This document shows positions 1 to 12,600 of a DNA stretch of 64,000 nucleotides, piece after piece. Position 1 is the stretch's first letter; each line of letters starts with the position of its first letter. The notes under the pieces were generated by a model that was not told where the DNA came from, did no database searches, and saw only the letters and a list, made by a program, of their open reading frames with translations. A program made the translations under genes and the position numbers. The stretch comes from Hypomesus transpacificus. Taxonomy: Eukaryota; Chordata; Actinopteri; Osmeriformes; Osmeridae. Location: assembly GCF_021917145.1 (NCBI RefSeq), contig NC_061062.1:5857847-5921846 (forward strand), in the 5' to 3' direction.

Positions 1-991
1 CTCTGCCAGGAACTTTGGGGTTACAATGGATGACGAGCTGTCCCTCACGGCCCACATTGCTGCATCCCGGTCGTGTAGATTCATCCTCTACAACATCCGG
101 AAGATCAGGAGATACCGGTCTGAGCACTCCACCCAGCTGCTAGTCCAAGCACTTGTCCTCTCCAAGTTGGACTACTGCAACTCGCTGCTTGCCGCTCTCC
201 CAGCATGCGCAACCCGCCCTCTTCAGAGGCCCGCCTGGTCTACAATCTACCCAGACGCTCCCATGTTACCCCGCTCCTCATCTCCCTCCACTGGCTACCC
301 ATCACGGCCCGTATCAGATTCAAGACCCTGGTACTGACCTTCCGAGGAGTGAACGGGACTGCACCCGACTACATCAAGTCTCTCATGCAGCCTTACACCC
401 CCACCCGCCACCTACGGTCTTCTTCAGACAACCGCCTGGTGGTCCCACCGCTCAAGACCGCCCGGTCCCAACACAAGCTCTTCTCCTATCTGGCCCCCCA
501 GTGGTGGAATCAACTCCCCACCTCCATCAGAGACACTGACTGTCTCCCCACCTTCAAGAAAAGGCACTTGTTCCGGGAGTACAACGGTACTTAGAAATGG
601 TTTGCTAGACCCGATGTTAGCTTTCCTCAAGGATCACAATGACTCTTGCTTAGAGACTTGTTGCTCTTGTTGGTGTGGTAACTGATTTATATTGTTGTAC
701 TCGCTGTGAAATATATATAAAAAATGTTTTACTGTTGCTTGCTTTTTCTACAGGTGCACTTGCACTTATAGCAATTCATGTTGTTTAATTGTAACTTGTT
801 TAACTACACGCTCTTGTGGTTTTTCAATTTGGCACTTATTTTGGTTGTTCACAATGAGTGCTTCATGTTTTGGCTTACCGCAATGTTTTGGGGCTGTTGT
901 TGTTATTATCAGTGACCTATGCACTTTGTAAAGCTCTTTCTTGGAAGTCGCTTTGGATAAAAGCGTCCGCTAAATGAATAAATGTAAATGT
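1..991 (+). mobile_element. 3' end of a decayed L2-like non-LTR retrotransposon (LINE)
   Basis: The first 594 bases encode the end of a reverse-transcriptase polyprotein of the fish L2 type, with recognisable pieces SKLDYCNSLLAALP, LHWLPITARIRFKTLVL, GTAPDYI, YTPTR, LAPQWWNQLP and a final HLFRE. The reading frame shifts near 205-240: the first part is open from 26, the second from 205 to a stop at 592-594, so the copy is broken. The 3' tail runs to about 991 and ends in TTTGGATAAAAGCG, GCTAAATGAATAAATG and an ATGTAA-like repeat, typical of fish L2 tails. The 5' part lies off the window. L2 rather than another CR1-group clade is inferred from the tail and C-terminal motifs. Confidence 0.8.
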
Positions 992-2500
992 AACCATATA
1001 TAATCATTCAAAAACCGTGGTAGACTACAAGCATAGCCTATGCGTTTTGTGCGTGTGGTCAACTGTTTCATAAACTTTCAATGCAACATGTCCTATTTGT
1101 TATGGCAGGTAATCATACCAAAATGCTAAATCTGCTTATGTGCAGATGACTGAGGCTCTTCATTCTTTAGTCTTTTGTCCAATCCATTAATACGTGTATT
1201 TGCACACTGATTTGATCACCGACAAATAATTGCGCATAGCTGACAGTTTTCAGCTGATGTCTCAACTCAAGCCACGGAGACGTCAGCCAACTACAGTAGT
1301 ACAGTACCCAGTACAGTAAATTGCTAGCACCACTAGTTAACAGGAAATAAGTCAACTGGTTAGCTAGTAGCTATTTGAACATCAAACTGGCAAGCACCTC
1401 ACGTTTTTTCGAACTAAAAAATTTACTGTCACTGGCCAGACAAAACTGTGGCGGGGACATACAAGTTTATTGCAAGTTGGGTACTCGTTAACTCTGAATT
1501 CAGACCATGCCAAGGTGATCAATTGGCTACCTGGCTAACTAGCTATCTAGCTAGCTCTAGCTTTCCTGGTCTCCATTCCGAGGCATGTTGCAGCACATCA
1601 CACTGAACTGGGTTGGGTGGAACTGCATTTGGAAAGATATGGATACGCTTTGCGATCGTTAAATAAAAGAATGGCCGAAAAACCATTGTTACATGAAAAG
1701 AGCAAGGCTGAATGAAATTCGTGGTGGTATTTTTTATCGAATTATACGCAATAACTTACCATTTTCTCTGAAGCTCAGGCTCAAGAACTATGTTGACCTG
1801 AAGAGGGCAGTGCTAAATCAAAGGTTTTTTTCCAACATCATTTTGTGACTGGACTAGCTAGCCAATCCCACCCATCATGTATTTAAAGGAGCCAGTCGTA
1901 TCTTCAAGTAATGACGAATAATCCTACACATTTAATTATAGGGCTATCATATCAATGCATTGACTCGTCAGTAAAGCATGCGGAAGGATGAGTCTATCCT
2001 ATTTTTGTTTTTATAAACAAAAAGCCAAAGCATTCAGCATAGCTGTAGGCCTACACTTTTCGTGGCAAATGTAATTGACAATGGCAAAATGTCATGTCTA
2101 AATGGCTACTAGGCTTGTTATTAAATTGTTATAAAGTTTGCTCAACGTTTAGAACCCTGTTTAGACCTCAACACAATTCTAAATGTAATTTGTGGGTTAT
2201 CTAAGATTTTTGTCAGAGATAATTCATTTAGTATATTAAATGTATACATTTCCCATTTTATGTTTGACATCTTGCACATCAAATCATATAGGAGCATCGT
2301 CTCAGTGGAGAAAATATTTTCTCAGAATACGGTGTAGGAAGGCCAGGCTGATAATTAAATTGTGTGTTTCTGTAAAAACCTTTACACCAACAACAACAAA
2401 ATGTCTTCAGAATTTAGTGACAGATTAATTTAGTAGAATTCAATTCAGATTTGAGTTGTGTTAATGGACAAAATACTTTTGTATGTTCAGAGGGTCGGAC
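992..2500. other. intergenic stretch with no gene seen
   Basis: AT-rich sequence between the LINE and lgals3. Only short chance open frames occur. It has many CTAGCTAGCT-like runs (for example around 1530-1560), which recur near several genes in this window. No coding exon or structured RNA was recognised. Confidence 0.5.
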
Positions 2501-2529
2501 GGGATCTAATATGAACTTTGGTATGGTAC

Positions 2530-2735
2530 ACACCCCCTTGGTTCCACCCTGTGGTTACGTCATTGTAGAGGCGTGAGTGTGTATTTCCTTTGCTTGGATA
2601 TTTTTTGCAGCTAGCTAACAAGCTCAGCTGCACTGCCTGTGTCTTAGCTAGTACCTAGCTACTTTTAAATTTCATCAGGCATTTTGTTGTGTTGCTGACT
2701 GTTGAATTCTTGAGAGGCATCCATTTTGTGGCGAG
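2530..2735 (+). promoter_or_regulatory. lgals3: probable lgals3 promoter and noncoding first exon
   Basis: The segment contains a CRE-like TTACGTCA near 2557 and ends in GGCGAG|GTAATG, a plausible splice donor at 2736. Human LGALS3 also has a noncoding first exon followed by a very short exon with the ATG, and the next exon here (from 3140) fits that layout. The transcription start is not determined. Confidence 0.4.
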
Positions 2736-3142
2736 GTAATGTTGAAGTCAAACGTACTTAGTTTAGATTAAACTTTTATTGTCAGTTAGCAAGCTAACGT
2801 TAAACAACAACCATCTTAAGAAACATAGCTAGCTGGTAGCTAGCTGTGACAAGTATTTAGCGAGCTAGTTTGATGGGTTGACATGCTGTTCCATTATTCT
2901 AAAACTAAATTAAAATTCAAAGCTGTACCTGACTTTTTCATTAGCAACAACGAGCTGAAAAGCAGTATTCATCCAAATTGTCTTCTCAGTTGATGCCTCT
3001 TGAAGGTGTCTCACAATGTTACTGTAACTTTAATAGAAAGCCAATTCAGACTTGTTTCAGACCACCTAACGTTAAGTGGTAACATTACAAATTATTATAT
3101 AGTTATTTTTTTAACTCAAACTGTTTAATTCCTTCTTAGAAC

Positions 3143-6100
3143 ATGGCTGATTTCTCGGTGAGTTGAAGTTTTTATCTCCATCCAGAAAGAGTAAAGCCAT
3201 ATTTGGAATGTTCTTCCTTACTATAGTTAGTCTTAGAAATGTATGGTTATGAATGTTGGAGATCATGGTATCTTTTGTTTGACATGCAGCTGGCAGATGC
3301 CATTTCGGATGATGTCCCAGATCAAGCTAGAAAAATGGGAAACACCAACCCATCTGCCCCCGGCAACGGTGCTCCTCCTGCTACTAATCCAGGGTGGCCT
3401 GGTGCTGCCCCTGGAGCTCCTACCCAACCCTCTGCTCCTGGAGGGTTTCCTGGGGGACCACCCATGTCCGGTCCAGGGGCTCCAGGACAGTACCCTGGAA
3501 GCCAGGGACCCTTTCCCTCAGGCCCTGGAGCACCAGGCCAGTACCCTGGAGCGCCCTCTGCCCCCAGTGGGTTTCCCCCAGGCCCAGGGATACCTGGACA
3601 GTATCCATCAGGACCAGGGGCTCCCGGACAGTTTCCCTCAGGCCCTGGAGCCCCAGGACAGTTCCCTGGGCAGTACCCCCCTGGAGGAGACCCTGGACAG
3701 TTCCCAGGAATGCCATACCCTTCTGGAGTCCCAGGGCCATTCCCCTCCAGCCCAGGTGCCCCCCCAGGGCCAGGCTGGCCTCAGCCTGGTGGTGGGATGT
3801 ATGGACCGGGGGGCCCAGGAGTCTTCCCCCCTGCAGCTGGCCCAGGTGCCTTCCCAGCTTTCCCAGGTGGAGCCTTTCCCCCGGTCCCTCCTGGCTCGTG
3901 GGGCCCCCCAGGTGGGGCAGGCTTCCCCCCCCAGCCCGGTCACCCTGGATCGTTTGGGCCGGGGCCTATGGGGCCGTATGGAGGACCTTCTGCGCCGGGA
4001 GGCATGCTGGTGAGTATTCAGGCTACAGAGAGTAGTGTCTGGTACGCTTCTTCATAGCGTTTTCATCTATTTGTCTGATCTCTGCTTGAGTATCCGCTGC
4101 TATTCTTTCCCCAACTGTGCACTCTGGCTCTTTTGAGGGGCTGCTTCTGCAGGGTATAATGGTGGTGTTGTCTGGTGGTCCAGTAGCATTGTGTGGGGAA
4201 CAGGATCGGTTGTTGGGGCTTCAAAGCAACATTCAAAGTTAAAACGTTTTTTTTTTTATTGAAGATCTCAAATTCTTGTTTTTCAGCCCAGATATAATCC
4301 TCCATATTTTTGAAAGCATGAATGAACCACTCAGCTTTTCAGTCGGACGATGGCATCACCCCCTGCAGATCAACTTTGAGTAGCCAACAAGAGATGCAAC
4401 ATAATGGACTTCGGTTTAACTTTAATTAACTTTAATTGAAGTGCAATATAATGGCTTGTGCCTCATCTATGTTGAAAAGGACACGCCAACAAATTATGAA
4501 ATACAAACCTGTTCTTAGCCACGTGTTCTCTTTGCTTCAATAATGCTAAAATATACCAATAACATGATGTGTTGTATGTTTTGTGTTCACAATCAGTTAA
4601 TAAAATTATTTTATTTTCACACTATTTATTTGAACTTGAGACATCTATATTATTAAGATAAATTGTAGTGCAGAGAATTTAGGGGAAACAAACATACCCA
4701 TAATAAATACATCAGGAAAAATGTATTTAATACTATTTATATACAGTTTTTAAACTGGAAGTAGGTCCTAGTGCTGCATGCGTTATTTGTAGAAAGAATC
4801 TGCCATTAGTGTACTGTACAGTGTAGATGTGGATATACTGAGGGTATGACGCATTAGGCGAGTGTGGTTTGGAATGTGGGTGAGGTTTTACAATTGGATC
4901 GTTCTCAACCAAGGAACAGATGATTCACGGTGAAGTTTAAATTTGGCCAAATGCATGCTATTTCATTATTTTCCATAAGAAAGGCATGTTTTTGTAATGG
5001 TCTGCAAATATCTTGTCTCTTTCAGATGGTGCCACATAACCTCCCTCTTCATGCTGGTATTTTGCCCAATCTGATGATCACAGTGGTGGGGGAACCCATG
5101 CCTGGAGCTGACAGGTCTAGTTCCAGATAGTTCACACTATCATACTATCACAGAGAAAAAAAGTATTTAATGTTGCATTTATACGGTGGTGATTGTGCTG
5201 CATGGTATTATGCACTACTGTGATAAAGATATTGAGCAGGAGTTTGATGGCAGTAACACGTCTCAAAAAAGTTGGGACAAGGCTATGTTTACCACTCTGT
5301 AGCATCCCCTCTTCTTTTAATAATGGTCTGTATCTGTCTGGGAACTGAGGGGAGTTACTGGTGGGAGAGGAATGTTGACCCTTTTGTGTCTGACATAGGA
5401 TTTTTGGTGCTCAACGGTCCTAGGGCTTCTTTGTCCTATTTTTCGTTTCATGATCCACCAAATGTTTTTAACTGGTGAAAAGTCTGGACTGCAGGCAAGC
5501 CAGTTCAGCACCCGGACTCTCCTATTACCAAGCCATGCAATTGTAACAGATGCAGGATGTGGTTTAACATTGTCTTCCTAAAATATGCAAGGCCTTCCCT
5601 GAAAAATATGTTGCCTGGATGCAAACAAATGTTGCTCTAAAACCTGTATATACCTTTTAGCAATGATGTTGCCTTTCCAGTTGTGCACGCTGATCATTCT
5701 ATAGGCACTAATGCACCCCCATACCATCAGAAATGCCGGCTTTTAAACTGAGCGCTGATAACAAGCCGGTTGGTCCCTCTCCCTCTTTAGTCCAGAAGAC
5801 GCAGTGTCCAAGGTTTCCAAAAATATCTTCATTTCAATTTGTTTGACCACAGAGCAGTTTTCCCACTTTTCCTCAGTCCATTTTAAATGAGCTGTAGCCC
5901 AGAAAAGATGTAGTGTTTCTGGATCATGTTCACATGTGGGTTCCTCTTTGCATGATGGAGCTTTAAGCTGCATTTGTGGATAGCACGGCAAACTGTTCAC
6001 AGACAATGAGTTCTGGAGGGTGTTTCTGAGGCATGCAATGATTTTCGTTACAGAATTATGCCTGTTTTTTTTTTTTTAATGCAGTGCCACCTGAGTGCCT

Positions 6101-6947
6101 GAAGATCACAGGCATGCAGAATTAATTTTTGCCTTTTATTGCCCCCGTCCCAACTTTGAGAGGTGTTGCAGCTATAAAATCCTTTCCCTAAACGTGTACA
6201 TTACCTACATTTAAACATTTTATATGTTTTCAATTATCTATTGTGAATGACATGAGTTTTTGAGATGAGCAAATCATTGCATTCTGTTTTCATTTACATC
6301 TTACATATTGCCCAACCTTTTGGGAATTGAGGTTGTAGATCACACTTTGTCTCATATTCTTAATAAATGACAGGTTCCATATTGACTTCATCAAAGGTGA
6401 AGACGTAGTCTTCCACTTTAATCCTCGGTTTCATGAGCAAACTGTGGTCCGGAACTCCAATCTGGATGGTTGCTGGGGTCCTGAGGAGAGGGACGGGGGG
6501 TTCCCCTTCGTCCCAGGAAGGCGCTTTGAGGTGACCTGATGAACAACAACACAGTACACCATTTACACATCGTCGTTACTGTATGGTATTTATTGCATAT
6601 CTACTACTGTAGCGTAATAACTGTATATCAGTGTTCATCACCATCGATGGACACTCATTTCTACTTAATGGAAGCTGGGCTTAAATGTGTCCACTTGTCT
6701 TCTCCACCAACCCCCTTTTTTGATTTTGGGGAAAGGTTAGCAGCCTGCTTCACGAATACATGTTGCGGATGTTTCTCCCCTGCAGATCAAGATCCTGGTG
6801 GAGGAGGACTCGTTCAAAGTAGCCGTGGACGAGAACCATCTGCTGGAGTTCGAACACAGAGATGAGGATTTTGAGGACGTGACTCTGCTAAGAGTGGTTG
6901 GGGATGTCAATCTGTACACTGTGGCTCCAAGCATGATCGATGTGTGA
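3143..6947 (+). CDS. lgals3: galectin-3
   Basis: Coding exons are 3143-3157, 3290-4009, 5026-5114, 6374-6530 and 6786-6947, giving 380 residues. Galectin-3 is the chimera-type galectin, a beta-galactoside-binding lectin found in cytosol, nucleus and outside the cell. The tiny first coding exon (MADFS) followed by an LADAI-like start copies the mammalian gene structure and sets the start. Residues about 20-245 are a Pro/Gly/Ala tail of GAPGQ(Y/F)P-type repeats, about twice the human tail. Residues 246-380 form the carbohydrate-recognition domain. Sugar-binding residues H289, N291 and R293 (HFNPR), N302, W309 and E312 are all present. The human NWGR motif reads CWGP here. A Tc1-like relic sits in intron 3. 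The a or b status of any fish paralogue is not decidable. Confidence 0.95.
5252..6337 (-). mobile_element. degenerate Tc1/mariner-type transposon
   Basis: It lies inside lgals3 intron 3. On the - strand two broken transposase pieces are readable: an N-terminal part at about 5743-6006 (LKWTEEKWEN, RDQPACYQRSV) and the catalytic end at about 5317-5511 (LNWLACSPDFSPVKNIWWIMKRKI), typical of Tc1 DDE transposases. The right edge has the terminal repeat as CCCAACCTTTTGGGAATTGAGG...TTGTA. An inner repeat (CGTCCCAACTTTGAGAGGTGTTGC, near 6147) mirrors the left-edge sequence TCTCAAAAAAGTTGGGAC at about 5260, so the outermost left end seems to be lost. Frameshifts and stops make it inactive. Confidence 0.8.
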
Positions 6948-7608
6948 GAGGAGAGGTCCAGCTCAACACTCTGACTGAAACACTGCTGGTCCCATAGAGC
7001 AGGCAATTTATCTTTATTTGGTAGAGGTCAAGGTTTTTGGGGGTCACTTTCAAATATGTGTATGTCATGGCTATCTATACCTTTTAGCAGGCAAGCGATG
7101 ACACATGCTATGGAAAACATGTTAACAGAAAAGATGTAGGCTACTAAAAAGGGGGGGAAATAAAATACTTGATGCTGCATGATGTTATAAGTCAAGACAA
7201 CTAATAGTCCTAAACATTTCCCTTACACATTATATATATATAGTAGTTATTTTGCATTTGGCTTTCTGTCTAGTTCCTACACCCACTCATTGTTTTCTCT
7301 ACAATCCCTGAATTAATAATGTTTTATATTTATGATGCATGTGTGTTCATGGACACAACATAATGTAACATAATCTACTTTAAGTTTGGCACAACTCGAA
7401 TACAGACCCTATTATTACAGATTATATTTTAGTATTGCCATGGCAAAAGTATACCCTTCGTTTGTCAATATTAATCATGTACTTGTCTATAGTCTTAAAT
7501 GACTTGCATGATTAGGTGGAAGGCAAGTTACATTAATGTACTTAATTTGTAAGATAGAGAATAACTGTTGCCAAAGAAGGTGGGCTGATGTTGATAAAAG
7601 GTTTGATA

Positions 7609-7614
7609 AATAAA
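7609..7614 (+). terminator. lgals3: polyadenylation signal of lgals3
   Basis: AATAAA lies 660 bases after the stop codon and about 400 bases before the synj2bp start codon, so the intergenic space is very short. An earlier AATAAA-like site near 7159 is an alternative. Confidence 0.55.
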
Positions 7615-8011
7615 GGAATTTTGACAACTGGCTATTACTTTATAGATACCTACGCTTTCTTAATACGTTTACTTAGATTATTTCAGGCAAAGTATTGCCT
7701 ACTACAGCTGCCTAGTAATACATCTCTAATACTAAAAACGTAATATGTATCACAAGTATGTTTTCCCGTTATATCAGAAAGTAGCCTTATGTTTCAATAC
7801 ATCCATCTACTGGATTAATCAAAGGTTAAGAAGCAAATGCAGTGTGTGTCCACCATCACCAGAGGGCAGAAACTTGTCGACAAGTAAATTCAAAAGAGAA
7901 AGGGTTGGAGGTGGCAGCAGACACAGAAGTCTTGCATGAGTTCACCTTCAGATGAAACTGTTAGCTAGCTGTCCAAATCACAGTTTCTTTCTTGCCCGGG
8001 ATCTTGACACC

Positions 8012-9882
8012 ATGAATGGATCAATGTATTCTGCGTCTAAAGTGTTGGATATCAAATTGAAAAGGGGACCAGCTGGTGAGTTTGAAAACCCCACTTTCAC
8101 TGGTTATCAAAAATGGTTAGCTAGCCAAGCCAAATAGCTTGCTGGCTTGCCAAGATTACTTGCGTTGCTGGTTTTCTAGCTAATTAGCGAGCTAACCACG
8201 TAGCTAGCTGGAAGTATTTAGCTAGCAAGTAACTACGCTACGTCGTTAACAATTGCCAGCTTGGTGGATTGATTAAGTTATTGGCATATTCTGGGAACTC
8301 AATACTATTGCACTGTACCATTAAAAATGCGACACAACAAAAGTTGTGCCGGCTATTAGCTGTTACTGTAGCTAGCTAGCTTGCTAACAGGTAGACTCAT
8401 TCATTAGGCCAACTTGAACTTCTTCCGAGATACACTAAGCTTTACAAGTTTAAGCGTGTTACAGTATCTGCTTCTGACTCCTAACTGACACTGGTATGTC
8501 GATGCACGCTGACTCGCAGACCAAACAGTACTTGGCTCGTGGAGAACCGATATGTTACACATTTCTGGCCATGGGAAAATGTCTCATCCTTCGAACCCTG
8601 GAATTGTACGAATAAACTTAAGCATTCGTCCCGTTACGTTTTGCAAAATGATAGTTATATTTGTATATTGACATACAGTCACTCAGGTTTCGTCACAGAA
8701 TTGGATTGTAATCCTCAAAAACCTGTTTCATTATGTAATGTTTTATGGGGACGGATGTTGAAACGTTACCAGACAAGAGGTTCACAATCGAATACCTTGT
8801 GCATGAGTATGCTTGAGTAGCCCAATTCTTATTGAACTTTGCCCTCCAGAGCCAAGATAAATACATTCTAACTAATCAGCCATTCCCTTGCCTGCCCATG
8901 TATATGGGTCTCCAATGTGTATGAGATTTTGAAATAAACTTTATTTATGTTTCTCTTATTTGTTTTTTTGTCTTCCTTTGGTACTCATGAATTATCCTCA
9001 ATGTCTTTTTTTCTTCCTTAAAGGCTGAACTCATTCACAGTCTTTTGCCTCCATTGTATCCCCAGGCCTAGGTTTCAACATAGTTGGTGGTCTGGACCAG
9101 CAGTATGTAATGAATGACAGTGGGATATATGTAGCCAAAATAAAAGAGGATGGGGCAGCAGCACTGGACGGAAGACTGCAAGAAGGAGACAAAATCTTGG
9201 CGGTAAAGATGGACTTTGTTCAGAGCGAAGGAAGGGGCAGGGTAGAAAACTATCATATCAGATGCTTATCAGTCGTGTCGTTTTCATGTTTTTTGTTTTT
9301 GCTAGTTAAATATGACTATATGGCAGTAACATGTTTTTGTTTATCTAGATTAATGGACACAAGCTGGAGAATCTGTCCCACAATGCAGCAGTGGAGCTTT
9401 TCCGGTCTGCAGGGGAGGATGTTCAGCTTCGTATCCAGCAGAGAGTGAGTCAGACCCCAGGCACCCCTGCCTGCTCAGGGACCATTCCAGCCCGCATATC
9501 ATACTGTTGATAAATTATATTGACTCATATTGGAGTTTTGTATGTTGAAATTAAGATTTAGAACCATAGAGTTTAGGTTAGTCCACAATGGACCATTCAA
9601 GAGGAGTCAAACTGAGAGTTCCAATGTAACTGTACTTGTTATACATAGCAAATAAACTTTAAAAGTATTATGCCAAGATGCATGTTCTGGTTGGGGGTGG
9701 GGTTATATATTTATTTCTCTCTCTCTCGGTAGCCGCCCATGCCTATGAATGGTCCCTCCAGCTCCAAGCCGGATGGTGAATCTCCTGTGTCGTCCCTGGG
9801 GCTGCTAGCGGCTACCGTGGGGGTAGCCGCCATCTTGGCCTTGCTGTACATGCGTTTCCAGCCCCTGCTTAAAAGACACTAA
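8012..9882 (+). CDS. synj2bp: synaptojanin-2-binding protein (OMP25)
   Basis: Coding exons are 8012-8075, 9066-9202, 9349-9444 and 9733-9882, giving 148 residues, close to the human length of 145. The protein is a tail-anchored PDZ protein of the mitochondrial outer membrane. Its cytosolic PDZ domain binds the C-termini of partners such as synaptojanin-2 and activin receptors. The PDZ spans about residues 14-98, with the ligand-binding loop GLGFNIVGG from residue 22 and the conserved [21 protein letters not shown] stretch. A Ser/Pro linker is followed by a hydrophobic anchor at about 121-139 and the basic end LLKRH, as expected for a tail anchor. The start MNGSM aligns with the mammalian MNG start. 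Phases are 1, 0, 0, all with GT-AG introns. Confidence 0.95.
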
Positions 9883-10848
9883 CTAACATTATCTTTCAAA
9901 GAGCAATCTCTGGGACATAACATTTTGCTGAAGGCCAAAAAAAAAAACACAAAAACAAAACGATGTAAACGTCAGCAATGTTTTTGGCGTTACAGATGTT
10001 CACATCGCTGATGAGTGTCTTTGTGTTTAAAGTAATTCGAGACGATCGTAGCTGCTTAACCCATATGCAAAATGTTGCTCTTGCCATAGAGATTACCTAA
10101 ATTGTATGATAACTGACATCGTGTGGAAGAAAAAGAGATGTACATATTACATTCCTACTGCTGAGATGAGCTGAGTGGCTCAGACTGTGCTGGACATACT
10201 GAATGCCTGTGCTTCCTCGAAGGCTGATTGGTTCTTCTCTGCAGCAGTACTAGGGCCTTTAGCCTGACACACCCACACTTCCTGTGCATGGAAGGTGAAA
10301 GGCGTTCTTGTGTGACTCAAAGGAACCTTTATCATCAGGACCCAGATCTGTAAAACGGGCAACATTTCAAAAAGAAAAAGGGCAACGTCAACATACACTG
10401 TATATTGTTGCCGTGTACAGTTGCATAGTATGTGTTTATCTTTTGTGTTTTTGTTCCTGTTCGTCACAATGGCCTCTTCATAAGGAAACCAAATAATGCC
10501 AGGGTGGCCGATGTGCGAGGTGAGACATAATGTGGTGGTTGGATAATAATGGTGTGAACCAGGCATTTTGACAGTGTGGATGTTGATCTCGTTCAATCAG
10601 GGATATTATGTGACTAAGCCAGCCCTTTAAATTGTGGTAACGGTGACAGCTGGGAGACTTGAGACACCACCGTGTCTAGCATTTGCTACAGTTTGCTATT
10701 GGTGCCACTGTGCTTGTAGCATGGCAATACCCTGTGTATGTAATGTAAAAAGAAAGGTTCACATAGATGCTGGTGATATACCTTGATAGAGATACCCAGG
10801 GTATTTCTCCCAATCCTGTTCAGTCAATGGCATTATCATGATCATTGT

Positions 10849-11303
10849 AATAAAGAAAGGGAAACCAGCTACTCATTTTGATAAGGTGAGCCAAATGATA
10901 AGACCTTTTCACAAATGTTAAAAGGCAGTGTTTTTTTTTTGCCATTCAGCAGAGCAATGTCTCTTTCATACAGGCCAGTTCTGCCCACAAATTAATCTGT
11001 AGGTTAATTGCCATTGAACTAATTGAAAGAGGGCTCATTGGTTTCTTTATAGTCAGTCTTTGGGATCTCTGTCTTTAACTACAACTTTCATTGTATGGAA
11101 GGGTGTTTTGTAAATATTGTGTTATTCTGGGGATATGCATGAAGTTAATACTGTAAAGTAATTGCTTGTCCTACTAATGCGAAGATGACAGATCAGAAAC
11201 ACTTAAACATGCCAATTATATTTTAGTTTTGTGTGATGAGTCATACAACTCTAGTATCATGCTCAATGTAATTGCTTTAGTATGAATGTTATGTATAAAT
11301 AAA
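10849..11303 (+). terminator. synj2bp: two candidate polyadenylation signals of synj2bp
   Basis: AATAAA occurs at 10849-10854 and again at 11298-11303 downstream of the stop at 9882. Either would give a 3' UTR of about 1-1.4 kb. Which is used cannot be told from sequence. Confidence 0.4.
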
Positions 11304-11309
11304 TGAAAA

Positions 11310-12600
11310 CATGCTATTTGTACACAGATACAGAATATTACCATGTTTGCACTGATAAGCTTGAATGAATTATCTCTCCACCCACCCAATTTCTCTGTCT
11401 TAATACAGCATGCGTAACAGTGCCCCTAAATTGGAGTAAATATAGGACGGTGAGTGTGGACATAGCAGTCGCCCACACAAATACAAACTCAGCTGTGATC
11501 ATGTCCTTGTAGCACTGTGTGCAAACTGGGGCCATAAAAGTAATCAGTTTAAAAGGATATTTGTCCAAAAATTTATACCAGATGTTATCCCAGGTTTACT
11601 ACATATTCCAAGAATCTTCAAACAACCTCTGATCGAGATGTATATCATTTGTTTCATATGTGGGCTGTGATAGCTGCTGTCATTTTTTTTAATTCTGTTT
11701 ATAACTGAAACTTGAAATCTTCACCATACTGACTTGTGATAAGCCAGTGAACACTGAGGATATGGACTATGCACATGTGTTGGACGGTATCAAAGTGATG
11801 AGAAACATGGTGACATGGATGAAAATGATTTGCTCCCAACATTACGCTTCAATCATTTGTTCCACCTTAAAACACTTCTTATTTGTCTCACAAATAGCCT
11901 AGGCTACAAGCCATTACTGTATTTGGCCATGTTGAATGTCATTGATTGATTGCATACCTTTTGCCATGAAAACAAATGGTGTTAAACTTAATTTGAACCA
12001 GTTTACATATCAGAAAATCAATCAATAAACCACATCTAAAGTTACACTATCTGCATCACTGCTTTTTCTTTCTAAAAATACCAACAATATACACAATACA
12101 TGTAGCAGATGCTTTTGTGTACAAATAGAGAGTACTGCAGATAAACAAGAACTAAAAGTACAGTTTCAACAGTGTTTCATTTTCGTGTCTACTCTTACAC
12201 TGCAACATCATTATCTCTACTACAACTACGGTTCTAAACTTTGCACTTTAGAACCTTAGCTTTCCATGTCTTTTAGCTGTATTGGTGGCTGCTTGAACCC
12301 TAAAGGGTTATTTCTGTATTGTACCTTTTCCAGATGATTCTTGTTTTTTTACACACACAAACAAGCATCTGTTATAACTGATTGTAGCCTACTACAGTCA
12401 AAGCGTAACATAACCGTGGAAACACAGATATCCGTTGGTGTTTCATCAATTTAATTAGGCCTACACACAGAATACGTGGATTATATGACGGATGATGGAC
12501 TGTTTACTAACATGCATGCCCCCACTCCCCTCATATGTCCATCAATTGGTAGACGACGCTTGGAAGAAGACAAGCAGCAATGATGTAATCATACCCTCAT
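11310..12600. other. intergenic stretch with no gene seen
   Basis: AT-rich sequence between synj2bp and desi2. Only short unsupported open frames appear on either strand and no repeat family was recognised. Confidence 0.5.
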
